Assembly (NCBI RefSeq): GCF_003344785.1
Contig: NZ_QPMK01000017.1
Span: 45,895-109,894, forward strand
Direction: 5' to 3'
DNA: 64,000 bases
Source of the DNA: Thalassococcus profundi
Lineage (GTDB): Bacteria > Pseudomonadota > Alphaproteobacteria > Rhodobacterales > Rhodobacteraceae
Position 1 is the first letter of the stretch. The number at the start of each line of letters is the position of its first letter. Of this stretch, positions 44,753 to 53,082 are shown piece by piece. Both the position numbers and the translations under genes were made by a program. The notes under the pieces were generated by a model. That model worked only from the letters and a program-made list of their open reading frames with translations. It was not told the origin of the DNA and made no database searches.

Positions 44753-44850
44753 TGTCATCATCCTTTTTTCTGCTTGGCGGGCCCACCCCGCCGTTTCATT
44801 GCAGCTGTCAGGAATATGCATGCTGCACCGCGGCATTTCAAGGGTTTTCG

Positions 44851-44861
44851 CTGCGGTGCAG
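44851..44861. promoter_or_regulatory. PhaR site at the phasin promoter
   Basis: CTGCGGTGCAG is an exact CTGC-N3-GCAG palindrome, the reported PhaR recognition element in Paracoccus and Rhodobacter. It is about 100 nt upstream of the phasin start; a second degenerate copy (CTGCACCGCGG) is at 44823. Confidence 0.65.
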
Positions 44862-44876
44862 CAAAAAATTCCTAAC

Positions 44877-46679
44877 TCATTGATCCGCCTGATTTGCTTT
44901 GATCTTCACATAGCTTCCGGGCGCCGGCTCCAGCGACGGATGGTCCGAATCGCCGGGTTCGCGGGCCTTGATCCAGCGGCCTGACCGCTTGGCCAACCAC
45001 TTTTCCCACAGCGGCCACCATGACCCTTCGTGGAAGGTCGCGGCCTCGCGCCAGTGGTCCGCATCCTCGCCGAATTCGTCGTTCACGTAATGGCCGTACT
45101 TCTTTTTCGTCGGCGGGTTCACGATCCCGGCGATGTGGCCGGACTCGGAAACGACGAAGGTCTTCTGCTTCGATCCCATCTTCTGGACGCCGCGATAGCA
45201 GTCCTTCCAGGCGGCGATGTGATCGGTCTCGCAGGCGATCGAGATCAGCGGCACATCCACGTCGCGGATGTTGAGCGTATGATCCAGCATCTCGACACCG
45301 TCCTCGGCGAACCGGTTGTCCTGGCAGAGCTTGCGCAGGTACTGCATCGCCATGCGCCCGGGCAGGTTGGCGCCGTCGCCGTTCCAGTAGAGCAGGTCGA
45401 AGGCGGGCGGGGTTTCACCCATCATGTAGCTCTTGATCGCCGGGCCGTAGATCAGGTCGTTCGAGCGCAGGAAGGAAAACGTCCGCGCCATGATGAAGGA
45501 CTTGAGCAGCCCGCGGTCGCCGATTTCCTCCTCGATCCCGTCGATGAAATCGTTCTGCAGGAAGGGCGTGAATTCGCCTTGGTCGCTGAAATCCGTGAGG
45601 GTTGTAAAGAAGGTCGCCGACTTGATCGACTTGTCGCCCTGCTGCTTGAGCAGCGACAGGGTGAGGCTCAGCGTGGTGCCAGCGATGCAGTAGCCCACGG
45701 CGTTGATCTTCTCGACCCCGGCGATCGCCTTCACCTCGCGGATCGCGGTCAGGTAACCCTCTTCGATATAGGTATCGAGGCCCACGTCGCGGTAGCTTTC
45801 GTCCGGGTTCACCCAGGACACAACGAACAGGGTGTAGCCCTGGTCCACGATCCAGCGGATCAGCGAATTCTCGGGCTTGAGGTCGAGGATGTAGAACTTG
45901 TTGATCCAGGGCGGGAAGAGCACGATGGGGGTCTCGCGCACCTTCTCGGTGGTGGGATGGTACTGGATGATTTCCATCATCCGGTTGCGGTAAACCACCT
46001 CGCCCTTCGCGGTGGCGATGTTCTCGCCGATCTGGAACGCCTCTTCATCCGCGAGCCGTACCACCAGTTCGCCGTTGTTGGCCTCGAGGTCGCGGACCAG
46101 GTTTTCCAAACCCTGGACGAGGCTCGCGCCCTCGGTCTCGACCGCCTTCTGCAGCGCGTCGGGGTTGGTCGAGAAGAAATTCGTCGGCGCCATCATGTCG
46201 ACGATCTGCTGGGCAAAGTAGCGCAGCCGCCGCTTTTCCTTGGGATCCATGTTCTCGACGTCCTCGACGGCGGTGCGGATCGCCTCGGCGTTGATCAGAT
46301 ACTGCTGCTTGATGAAGTTGAAATACGGATGGCTGTCCCAAAGCGGGTTCGAGAACCGCTTGTCCTTGGGCCCGGTGTCCTCGGGCGGTTCCAGCTTGCC
46401 GCGCGCCAGCGCCTGCTGGGCTTCGACGAAATGGGTCACCGACTTGCCCCAGTATCCGATCTGGTGCTCGATGATCTTGGCGGGATTCTTGAGCCATTCC
46501 TGCCAGTAGCCGGTCAGCGCCTCGGCATACAGCTCCTGGTCGGGGCCGTGCAGCGCATTGTTGATCGGCTTCTTCTGACCCATGGCCGACAAGAGACGCT
46601 GCGTGAGTTCCTCGACCCGTTCCAGATTCGCTTCCATCTGTTTCAGATCGTGACCTTCTGCGATGGTCCTGGTTGTCAT
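44877..46679 (-). CDS. phaC: Class I poly-beta-hydroxyalkanoate synthase
   Basis: A 600-residue PhaC that polymerises hydroxyacyl-CoA. The lipase-like box GYCIAG holds the catalytic Cys331. VLFPPWINKFYILDLKPENS is the strongly conserved core, and the catalytic Asp and His fall in ISIACETDHIAAWKDCYRG and SGHIAGIVNPP. Length matches class I enzymes, which act without a second subunit. It diverges from phaZ across 116 bp with a PhaR-type site. Confidence 0.96.
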   Translation of the reverse strand: MTTRTIAEGHDLKQMEANLERVEELTQRLLSAMGQKKPINNALHGPDQELYAEALTGYWQEWLKNPAKIIEHQIGYWGKSVTHFVEAQQALARGKLEPPEDTGPKDKRFSNPLWDSHPYFNFIKQQYLINAEAIRTAVEDVENMDPKEKRRLRYFAQQIVDMMAPTNFFSTNPDALQKAVETEGASLVQGLENLVRDLEANNGELVVRLADEEAFQIGENIATAKGEVVYRNRMMEIIQYHPTTEKVRETPIVLFPPWINKFYILDLKPENSLIRWIVDQGYTLFVVSWVNPDESYRDVGLDTYIEEGYLTAIREVKAIAGVEKINAVGYCIAGTTLSLTLSLLKQQGDKSIKSATFFTTLTDFSDQGEFTPFLQNDFIDGIEEEIGDRGLLKSFIMARTFSFLRSNDLIYGPAIKSYMMGETPPAFDLLYWNGDGANLPGRMAMQYLRKLCQDNRFAEDGVEMLDHTLNIRDVDVPLISIACETDHIAAWKDCYRGVQKMGSKQKTFVVSESGHIAGIVNPPTKKKYGHYVNDEFGEDADHWREAATFHEGSWWPLWEKWLAKRSGRWIKAREPGDSDHPSLEPAPGSYVKIKANQADQ

Positions 46680-46703
46680 CTCGGCAATTCCCCCCTAGAT
46701 TTG

Positions 46704-46714
46704 CTGCTGTGCAG
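46704..46714. promoter_or_regulatory. PhaR site between phaC and phaZ
   Basis: CTGCTGTGCAG fits CTGC-N3-GCAG exactly. It lies 25 nt before the phaC start and 82 nt before the phaZ start, so PhaR could act on both. Confidence 0.6.
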
Positions 46715-46795
46715 AATACCGTCGCCACCGTCGGGAGGCAAAGCGACGCATTCGGTTCGAGGCGCCGTTCGCGCCCCGGCGAAAGGAGACGCGAC

Positions 46796-48109
46796 ATGCG
46801 CTACATGGCCACTTACGACCTGATGGAGACCCTTCGCAACACCAATGCCTGGCTCGGCGCAACCGCGCGCACGATGGCATCCTACCCGGCTTTTTCCCTG
46901 ATGACCAACCCGGGCCTGCAATGGATGGCGGCCTGGGGCGAAGTGACGGAACGCACTTTCGAGCGCATGGTGGTCAAACCCGACTGGGGCATCCGAACCC
47001 TGACCTGCGAGGACGGCAAGGATCACCTGGTCAGCATCGACACCGTCGTCGAGAAACCGTTCGGCGACCTGTTGCACTTCAACGTGCAGGAACGCGAGGA
47101 ACAGCCCCGCAAGATCCTGCTGGTGGCCCCGATGTCCGGTCACTATGCGACGCTCCTCCGCTCGACCGTGAAGTCGCTCATGGTCAACTGCGAAGTCTAC
47201 GTGACCGACTGGCACAATGCACGCGACATCCCGGTCAGCGCCGGCAAGTTCGACGTGGAGGATTACACCCTCTACCTCGTCGACTTCATGCGTCACCTGG
47301 GCCCCGACACCCATGTCATCGCCGTCTGCCAGCCCGCGCCGCTGACGCTCGCCGCCACCGCCTACCTCGCCGGCGAGGATCCGGATGCGCAGCCGCGCTC
47401 GCTGACCCTCATCGGCGGCCCGATCGACCCCAATGCCAACGCGACCGAGGTGACCGATTTCGGTCACCGCGTGACCATGGGCCAGCTCGAAGAGACGATG
47501 ATCCAGCGCGTCGGATTCAAGTATCCCGGCGTCGGGCGCATGGTCTATCCCGGCCTGCTGCAACTTGCGTCCTTCGTGTCGATGAACCTCGACCGGCACA
47601 GCAAGGCGTTCCAGGAGCAGATCCTCAAGGTCAGCAAGGGCCAGGCCTCGGATCACGATGCCCATAACCGCTTCTACGACGAATATCTCGCGGTGATGGA
47701 CATGCCGGCGGAATTCTACCTCTCCACGGTCGAACGCATCTTCAAGGACGGCGAGATCGCCCGCAACGCCTTTACCGTCGAAGGCAAGCCCGTCGACATC
47801 GGCAAGATCACCAAGGTCGCGGTCAAGACCGTCGAAGGTGCCAACGACGACATCTCGGCCCCCGGACAGTGCATCGCGGCGCTCGACCTGTGCACCGGCC
47901 TGCCCGACAGCATGAAGGCCAGCCACGTGGAGCCGGGCGCCGGTCACTACGGTATCTTCGCGGGCAAGAGCTGGCGCAACAACATCCGGCCGCTGGTGCT
48001 CGACTTCATCGACCAGAACTCCGGCGCGACGCGCAAGGCGACGGATGGCAACCCAGCCAAGGCCGGCGCCAAGACCGCGGCAAAGGCCGCCAACAGCAAC
48101 GTCGCCTGA
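46796..48109 (+). CDS. phaZ: Intracellular polyhydroxyalkanoate depolymerase
   Basis: A 437-residue depolymerase mobilising stored PHB. The nucleophile region HVIAVCQPAPLTLAATAYLA contains Cys178 in the CQP box of intracellular PhaZ. DWHNARDIPVSAGKFDVEDY and KASHVEPGAGHYGIFAGKSW (catalytic His) are also typical. A short Ala/Lys-rich tail follows. The start at 46796 has GAAAGGAGA 6 nt upstream. Confidence 0.94.
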   Translation: MRYMATYDLMETLRNTNAWLGATARTMASYPAFSLMTNPGLQWMAAWGEVTERTFERMVVKPDWGIRTLTCEDGKDHLVSIDTVVEKPFGDLLHFNVQEREEQPRKILLVAPMSGHYATLLRSTVKSLMVNCEVYVTDWHNARDIPVSAGKFDVEDYTLYLVDFMRHLGPDTHVIAVCQPAPLTLAATAYLAGEDPDAQPRSLTLIGGPIDPNANATEVTDFGHRVTMGQLEETMIQRVGFKYPGVGRMVYPGLLQLASFVSMNLDRHSKAFQEQILKVSKGQASDHDAHNRFYDEYLAVMDMPAEFYLSTVERIFKDGEIARNAFTVEGKPVDIGKITKVAVKTVEGANDDISAPGQCIAALDLCTGLPDSMKASHVEPGAGHYGIFAGKSWRNNIRPLVLDFIDQNSGATRKATDGNPAKAGAKTAAKAANSNVA

Positions 48110-48130
48110 CACGTCCTGCAGCACCACGAA

Positions 48131-48162
48131 AAACGCCCCCGCAGCCATCTGCTGGGGCGTTT
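48131..48162. terminator. Bidirectional terminator between phaZ and the oxidoreductase gene
   Basis: Stem AAACGCCCC-GCAG / CTGC-GGGGCGTTT with one C-T mismatch and loop CCAT. It is followed by TTTGT on the plus strand and TTTTT on the minus strand, between convergent genes. Confidence 0.8.
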
Positions 48163-48193
48163 GTCTGTGCGCCGCGACCCTATGCGCGCCGAC

Positions 48194-49162
48194 TTACCGT
48201 GCCGCATCGAAGACCATGTCGATCATGGCTTGCGTGCCTTGCGAGAATTCCAGCGGGCAGGCATAGGCCGCGCCGGTCTGCACCGCGCGGTTGAAGGCTT
48301 CGACCTGCAGGACATAGTGATTGTCCGCGGGAAACCGCCACTCCTGCATCTGCCCGCCCGGACGGTACAGCCCGACGCGCGCCTCGCCGTAGACCTGCGC
48401 ATTGAACGGCGCGGTGAGCCGCATCACCGCCTCCTCTCCGTGGAATGTCACTTCCTGCCATGGCGCCATGCGCATCGACACCATTCCGGAATACCGGAAG
48501 GACGGAAAGCGCGCGGTCATCACCGCCGTGGTGTCGAAATCCTCCAGCCAGTCGAGGTCCGCCGACAGTATCTCCTGAGGCTCCTCGCCGGTGACGAACC
48601 GTGTCGACCCGAAGATGTAGACACCGATGTCGCGCAGACCGCCGCCGCCCATACCGCGCATGTTGCGGACATTCCCGGGATCGGGATTGTTGTAGCTGAA
48701 ATCGCAATCGACCCGCTTGAGCGTGCCCAGCACGCCGCTTTCGTAGATCTCCCTGGCCTTCTGCCACTGCGGATGATGCACGATCATGAAGGCCTCGGCG
48801 ATCAGCAGCCCGGTCTCGTCGCGCAGCGCGATCAACTCGTCGATCTCCCGCGCCTCGAGCGCGATCGGCTTTTCGCACAGCACGTGCTTTCCCGCCCGCG
48901 CCGCCTTCCTGGTCCATTCGACGTGCAGGTGATTCGGCAGCGGAATATAGACCGCGTCGACCTCCGGATCGGCCAGCAGCGCGTCGTAACTCTCATGCAC
49001 CCGCAGATCGGGCGCCCAGGCCTGGAAGGGCTCTGCCTTCTTCGCCGACGACGTCGCCAGCGCCGCCAACCGGCCGCCCGTGGCCCGGTGGATCGCCGGC
49101 CCCATCTGGTTCAGCGCGAAATGCGACGCCCCCAGAATACCCCAGTTCAAATGCGCGCTCAT
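48194..49162 (-). CDS. Gfo/Idh/MocA-family oxidoreductase
   Basis: A 322-residue NAD(P)-dependent dehydrogenase-like protein. The Rossmann N-terminus LNWGILGASHFALNQMGPAI is followed by DAVYIPLPNHLHVEWTRKAA and the catalytic EKP motif (GKHVLCEKPIALEAREIDEL). The C-terminal alpha/beta domain has GMGGGGLRDIGVYIF. Start 49162 is preceded by GGAGG. Substrates in this family are sugars, inositols or related compounds; the neighbours give no hint. Confidence 0.9.
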   Translation of the reverse strand: MSAHLNWGILGASHFALNQMGPAIHRATGGRLAALATSSAKKAEPFQAWAPDLRVHESYDALLADPEVDAVYIPLPNHLHVEWTRKAARAGKHVLCEKPIALEAREIDELIALRDETGLLIAEAFMIVHHPQWQKAREIYESGVLGTLKRVDCDFSYNNPDPGNVRNMRGMGGGGLRDIGVYIFGSTRFVTGEEPQEILSADLDWLEDFDTTAVMTARFPSFRYSGMVSMRMAPWQEVTFHGEEAVMRLTAPFNAQVYGEARVGLYRPGGQMQEWRFPADNHYVLQVEAFNRAVQTGAAYACPLEFSQGTQAMIDMVFDAAR

Positions 49163-49230
49163 CTGTGCCTCCTTCGGTTTTGCCGCGACGCTAACCCAAT
49201 CCGTCCAAGCGCAAAAGCGGTGACCCACTC

Positions 49231-49293
49231 CTTCATCTTGCCGATAAACTCCAGAGAGCACGAGAGACAGCGTCTCTCGTATGCCGCAGGCAT
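49231..49293. repeat. 64-nt composite hairpin repeat, copy 2 (inverted)
   Basis: CTTCATCTTGCCGATAAACT, CCAGAGAGC, hairpin ACGAGAGAC-AGC-GTCTCTCGT (49260-49280), then hairpin ATGCC-GCA-GGCAT (49281-49293). It is nearly identical to the reverse complement of 24530-24593. Confidence 0.88.
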
Positions 49294-49312
49294 TTCAGAG
49301 CCGAAAATCACG

Positions 49313-49340
49313 AAAAAAGGCGGCTCCAACCGGAGCCGCC
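49313..49340 (-). terminator. Rho-independent terminator of rpoH
   Basis: Perfect stem GGCGGCTCC / GGAGCCGCC with loop AACC; six T follow on the minus strand. It is 22 nt after the rpoH stop. Confidence 0.88.
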
Positions 49341-49362
49341 CTGTCTTTCCGTAACCACCCGA

Positions 49363-50259
49363 TCAGGCGCTGGCCAGCATTCCCTGGTCCTTCGCCAGAT
49401 CGCGCATCCGCTTCTGCAGCTTCTCGAAGGCCCGCACCTCGATCTGGCGGATGCGTTCACGGCTGACATCGTATTGAGCGCTCAGATCCTCCAGCGTCAC
49501 GGTCTGTTCGCTCAAGCGCCGCTGGCTCAAAATGTCCTTCTCGCGGTCGTTGAGCACGTCCATGGCCTCCGCCAACAGCGCGCGGCGCGCTTCGAGCTCG
49601 TCGCGCTCGGCGTAGTCGCCGGCCTGGTCGGCACCCTCGTCCTCGAGCCAGTCCTGCCACTGCATCGTGCCCTCGCCCTCGCTGCCGACGGTGGCATTGA
49701 GAGAGGCGTCGCTGCCGGACATCCGGCGGTTCATGCTGATCACCTCGTCCTCGGTTACGCCGAGATCGGTGGCGATCTTCTCGACATGTTCGGGCCGCAG
49801 ATCGCCGTCCTCGAGCGCGCCGATGCGGCTCTTGGCCTTGCGCAGGTTGAAGAACAACTTCTTCTGACCGCTGGTCGTGCCCAGTTTCACGAGGCTCCAG
49901 GACCGCAGGATGTATTCCTGGATCGAGGCGCGGATCCACCACATGGCATAGGTCGCCAGGCGAAAGCCCTTTTCGGGATCGAAGCGCTTGACCGCCTGCA
50001 TCAGACCGACATTGGCCTCGGAAATCACCTCGGCCTGGGGCAGACCATAGCCGCGGTAGCCCATGGCGATCTTCGCAGCCAGGCGCAGATGGCTCGTGAC
50101 CATCTTGTGCGCCGCCTCGGTGTCTTGCTCCTCGACCCAGCGCTTGGCGAGCATGTATTCTTCTTCCGGCTCCAGAAGCGGAAACTTCCGGATTTCCTGC
50201 AAGTAGCGGCTCAGGCCGCCTTCCGGCGTCGGGGCCGGAAGATTCGCGTAATTGGCCAT
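49363..50259 (-). CDS. rpoH: RNA polymerase heat-shock sigma factor RpoH
   Basis: A 298-residue sigma-32 factor. It starts ANYANLPAPTPEGGLSRYLQ, with region 2 (MVTSHLRLAAKIAMGYRGYG; QAVKRFDPEKGFRLATYAMW), the RpoH-specific stretch around KKLFFNLRKAKSRI, and region 4 helix-turn-helix (LEDLSAQYDVSRERIRQIEV). Start 50259 follows GGAGGGAGAGGG. Alphaproteobacteria often carry two RpoH proteins; this one resembles the RpoHI type. It probably drives heat-shock genes, perhaps including the Do protease here. Confidence 0.95.
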   Translation of the reverse strand: MANYANLPAPTPEGGLSRYLQEIRKFPLLEPEEEYMLAKRWVEEQDTEAAHKMVTSHLRLAAKIAMGYRGYGLPQAEVISEANVGLMQAVKRFDPEKGFRLATYAMWWIRASIQEYILRSWSLVKLGTTSGQKKLFFNLRKAKSRIGALEDGDLRPEHVEKIATDLGVTEDEVISMNRRMSGSDASLNATVGSEGEGTMQWQDWLEDEGADQAGDYAERDELEARRALLAEAMDVLNDREKDILSQRRLSEQTVTLEDLSAQYDVSRERIRQIEVRAFEKLQKRMRDLAKDQGMLASA

Positions 50260-50485
50260 CCCTCTCCCTCCAATGTATAGGGGCTTAACATTCATATGGT
50301 GTCAGGCCCGAGGGGTTGCAAGCGTCATAAGACGCAATTCCTTCTCAAGAGATTAACGCATGAGCCGGCGAAATGTTTGCCTATGTCAGTGCTTTCACGC
50401 GCATGTGCTCTGCGGAGATGCGGCGCGCACGGTTTCGTGGCTGAATGGAGAGGCAGTGCGTCCCATCCGGGCGCCCCAAGAACGC

Positions 50486-51511
50486 CTAAGCGCGCAGGGT
50501 GTCCAGCAATGCGGCCATGTCCCCGGGCAGATCGGCCTCGAAAGCCATCCAGTCGCCGCTGACGGGATGTGCAAAGCCGAGTTCCGCCGCGTGCAGCGCC
50601 TGCCGGCCGAAACCCCGAACGGCCTCTGCCGCATCCGTCGACACCGCCGTCGCAGCGAGCTTGCGCCGCCCGCCATAGACCGGATCACCCACCAGCCCGT
50701 GGCCGATATGCGCCATGTGCACCCGGATCTGGTGCGTGCGCCCGGTTTCCAGCCGGCACTCCAGAAGCGCCAGCGCGGGCGGCGTGCCGAAGCGCTCCAA
50801 TACCCGCGCCCGCGTCACCGCGTGGCGCCCGGGGCCAAAGAACACCGCCTGCCGCTGCCGGTCCGTCTTGTGCCGCGCCAGCTGCGTGGTCACGCAGATC
50901 ACCGCTCCCGGCTCCGCCGACACACCGCGGATACCGCGCAGCCGCGGATCGCCGGTGTCCGGCACGCCGTAACACAGCGCCCGATAGGACCGCGCCGCGG
51001 TGTGTTTCTCGAACTGCGCCGCAAGGCCGTGATGCGCGCGGTCGGATTTCGCCACCACCAGCAGCCCGCTGGTGTCCTTGTCGATCCGGTGCACGATGCC
51101 CGGCCGCTTCGCCCCGCCGACGCCGGAGAGATCGCCGCCGAAATGATGCAGCAGCGCGTTGACCAGCGTGCCCCCCGGACTGCCCGGCGCCGGATGCACC
51201 ACCATGCCCGCGGGCTTGTTGACCACCACCAGATCCGCATCCTCGAACACGATTTCGAGCGGGATGTCCTCAGGCCCGATATGGCTGTCCTCGGCCTCAG
51301 GCACGGTGATCCGCAGCACCTCGCCCTCGGCAACCCGCGCCTTGGGGTCGGTCAGCGGTTCCGACCCGCGCAGCACGTGACCCTCGGCAATGAGCCGGGC
51401 CAGTCGCGTACGCGACAGGGCCGCCGCGTCTGGCACATCCCGCGCCAAGGCCTTATCAAGGCGCGGCGGCGGTGCCGCCCCGATCGTCACCTGCAACACT
51501 GTGGATGCCAT
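50486..51511 (-). CDS. rluD: Large-subunit rRNA pseudouridine synthase, RluD type
   Basis: A 341-residue RluA-family synthase. The S4 RNA-binding domain (about 17-80, PPPRLDKALARDVPDAAALS) is followed by the catalytic domain with the active-site Asp in GIVHRIDKDTSGLLVVAKSD and the RTHQIRVHMAHIGHGLVGDP block. RluD modifies helix 69 of 23S rRNA; RluC is a less likely alternative. A GGGGGAG ribosome site stands 8 nt before the ATG. The ATG overlaps, on the other strand, the start codon of the DUF6476 gene. Confidence 0.92.
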   Translation of the reverse strand: MASTVLQVTIGAAPPPRLDKALARDVPDAAALSRTRLARLIAEGHVLRGSEPLTDPKARVAEGEVLRITVPEAEDSHIGPEDIPLEIVFEDADLVVVNKPAGMVVHPAPGSPGGTLVNALLHHFGGDLSGVGGAKRPGIVHRIDKDTSGLLVVAKSDRAHHGLAAQFEKHTAARSYRALCYGVPDTGDPRLRGIRGVSAEPGAVICVTTQLARHKTDRQRQAVFFGPGRHAVTRARVLERFGTPPALALLECRLETGRTHQIRVHMAHIGHGLVGDPVYGGRRKLAATAVSTDAAEAVRGFGRQALHAAELGFAHPVSGDWMAFEADLPGDMAALLDTLRA

Positions 51512-51821
51512 GGCCGACACTCCCCCGCCGTCTCCGGAACCCCCCGAAGAACCGGCCAACCTGAAATTCCTGCGGCTGCTGGTCACGATCCTGACCGCCA
51601 CGATGATCATCGGGCTTGTAGTCATCGTGACACTGATTGTCATCCGCTACCGCGACCAGAGCGCACCGCTGCCCGACAGCATCACCCTGCCCTCGGGCGC
51701 GGTGGCCACCGCCTACACGCAAGGCCGCGATTGGTACGCGGTCGTGACTACGGACGACCGTATCCTGATCTTCGACCGGGCGACCGGCGCGCTGCGGCAG
51801 GAGATCGACATCCTGCCGTGA
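51510..51821 (+). CDS. DUF6476-like single-helix membrane protein
   Basis: A 103-residue protein with a Pro/Glu-rich head (ADTPPPSPEPPEEPANLKFL), one membrane helix (LLVTILTATMIIGLVVIVTLIVI) and a small beta-rich periplasmic part (AVVTTDDRILIFDRATGALR). I recall this as a Rhodobacterales family, DUF6476, with moderate certainty. Its ATG shares two bases with the rluD ATG in CCATGG, leaving no room for separate leaders. A GTG three codons earlier would lengthen the overlap. Confidence 0.78.
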   Translation: MADTPPPSPEPPEEPANLKFLRLLVTILTATMIIGLVVIVTLIVIRYRDQSAPLPDSITLPSGAVATAYTQGRDWYAVVTTDDRILIFDRATGALRQEIDILP

Positions 51822-51844
51822 GCGGAGTGGCATGTGAGGAAAGG

Positions 51845-51921
51845 TGGTACCGACTCCCCGGCTCGAACGGGGGACCTCTTGATCCACAATCAAGCGCTCT
51901 AACCTACTGAGCTAAGTCGGC
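51845..51921 (-). tRNA. tRNA-His (GTG)
   Basis: Reads on the minus strand as acceptor GCCGACT / AGTCGGT, D arm GCTC/GAGC, anticodon stem CTTGA/TCAAG with loop TTGTGGA (anticodon GTG), T arm CCCCG/CGGGG, discriminator A and encoded CCA. There is no extra G at position -1, and the first pair is G-U. This is the known alphaproteobacterial tRNA-His form. A good promoter is 11 nt upstream. Confidence 0.96.
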
Positions 51922-51931
51922 ACGTTGGCGC

Positions 51932-51960
51932 GAAATAACGCCGTCTGAAGGCCATTGCAA
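51932..51960 (-). promoter_or_regulatory. tRNA-His promoter
   Basis: TTGCAA (51955-51960) and TATTTC (51932-51937) on the minus strand, separated by 17 nt, just before the tRNA. Confidence 0.6.
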
Positions 51961-51974
51961 GCCCGAATCCCCGC

Positions 51975-52457
51975 CTAGCGCAGCCCGATGGACCAGTGCT
52001 GTTCGACCAGGTCGACCCCGAAAGACCGCACCGGCCTGGCACCCTCCAGCGTCCAGCCGTTCTTGGCATAGAGGGCGCAGGCTGCTCTATGGCTCTCGTG
52101 AGTCCAGAGCACCATGCGCGAATAACCTGTCTCGCGCGCGTAATCCATACAGGCGTCAAGCAGCCGCTGCCCCAGACCCTGCCCGCGCGCCTCGGGCACC
52201 AGCAGGAACAGCCGCAGCTTGGCGGTTTCGGCATCCTGGCGCACGCAAAAGATGCTGCCCAGCCGTTCGTCGCCGCGCTGCGCGATGAAGGCCCGCTCGC
52301 AGGACGGGTCCCGGTCGCGCCGGTAGGCCGCGAGGATCTCCGCCACCAAAGCGCCGAAACTGGCGTCGAACCCCTCGGCCTGAGCATAATGCGTCCCGTG
52401 CTGGTCGACCAGCCAGGGCACATCTTCGGGGATGAAGTCGCGCAGCACGATATCCAT
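51975..52457 (-). CDS. GNAT-family N-acetyltransferase
   Basis: A 160-residue acetyltransferase. The acetyl-CoA binding segment LFLLVPEARGQGLGQRLLDA matches motif A (V-x-x-x-x-RGxGxG). MVLWTHESHRAACALYAKNG is the usual second half. The start at 52457 gives MDIVLRDFIPEDVPWLVDQH; the ribosome site is weak. It lies upstream of tRNA-His on the same strand. Substrate unknown; MarR-fused relatives share this LWTHESHxxACxLY segment. Confidence 0.87.
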   Translation of the reverse strand: MDIVLRDFIPEDVPWLVDQHGTHYAQAEGFDASFGALVAEILAAYRRDRDPSCERAFIAQRGDERLGSIFCVRQDAETAKLRLFLLVPEARGQGLGQRLLDACMDYARETGYSRMVLWTHESHRAACALYAKNGWTLEGARPVRSFGVDLVEQHWSIGLR

Positions 52458-52547
52458 GGCCGCACTCAAGCAGATCGGCGCCCGCTTGCAAAGCGCCTGC
52501 CCCTTGCGTAGACCGCAGCGATCCACCAGCCACGCCGGAGAGACGTC

Positions 52548-52739
52548 ATGGGCATCAACACCGAACGCGACATCGAGGCCAACCTCCAGATCGGCCCGAC
52601 CGACCAGGGCATGGTGCGGCTCTTCGTGCTGGCGGACAAGATCGAGATCCCGATGGATTTCGACCCCGAAGAAGCCGACGACATCGCCGAGGAAATCCGC
52701 GCCGCCGCCGCCGCCGCGCGCAAGGTCAAACCGCGCTGA
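52548..52739 (+). CDS. DUF6324-like small acidic protein
   Basis: A 63-residue protein, MGINTERDIEANLQIGPTDQ, with an acidic centre (PMDFDPEEADDIAEEI) and a basic end (RKVKPR). No membrane segment. The sequence matches a small Rhodobacterales family I recall as DUF6324. It is divergent from the GNAT gene. Function unknown. Confidence 0.78.
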   Translation: MGINTERDIEANLQIGPTDQGMVRLFVLADKIEIPMDFDPEEADDIAEEIRAAAAAARKVKPR

Positions 52740-53082
52740 CGCAGCGCCGTCATCGGCACGGCGCGGGCATGACAATGGCGCAGGGTGCCGGCCTTCGCCT
52801 CCTTCCTCGACCACCGCTCCCGAGGCTGCCGGTCGCCCGACGCCCAGTGTCCAACCGCCGCTGCCCGTCCGCCCGACACGCAATCTAGCGCACCTTCTCA
52901 GACGCGGCCGTCGCAACAGATCGCGCCGACCGCCAGTCATCGACGTGACGCAAGACAAAAGCGATCTTCGCGCCGCCTCGGCCAGCACGACCGCGGCCAC
53001 AAGGGCAGCTCGCGAAAGCCTCGCCAATACTCCTGCGGCACTGAACACCTGCGCGCGCGGCACGACGCCGAAACGGATCGCC
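52740..53082. other. 343-bp gap, no supported gene
   Basis: Several overlapping open frames exist on both strands, but none has a ribosome site with a recognisable protein. No strong hairpin or promoter was noticed. Confidence 0.4.
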
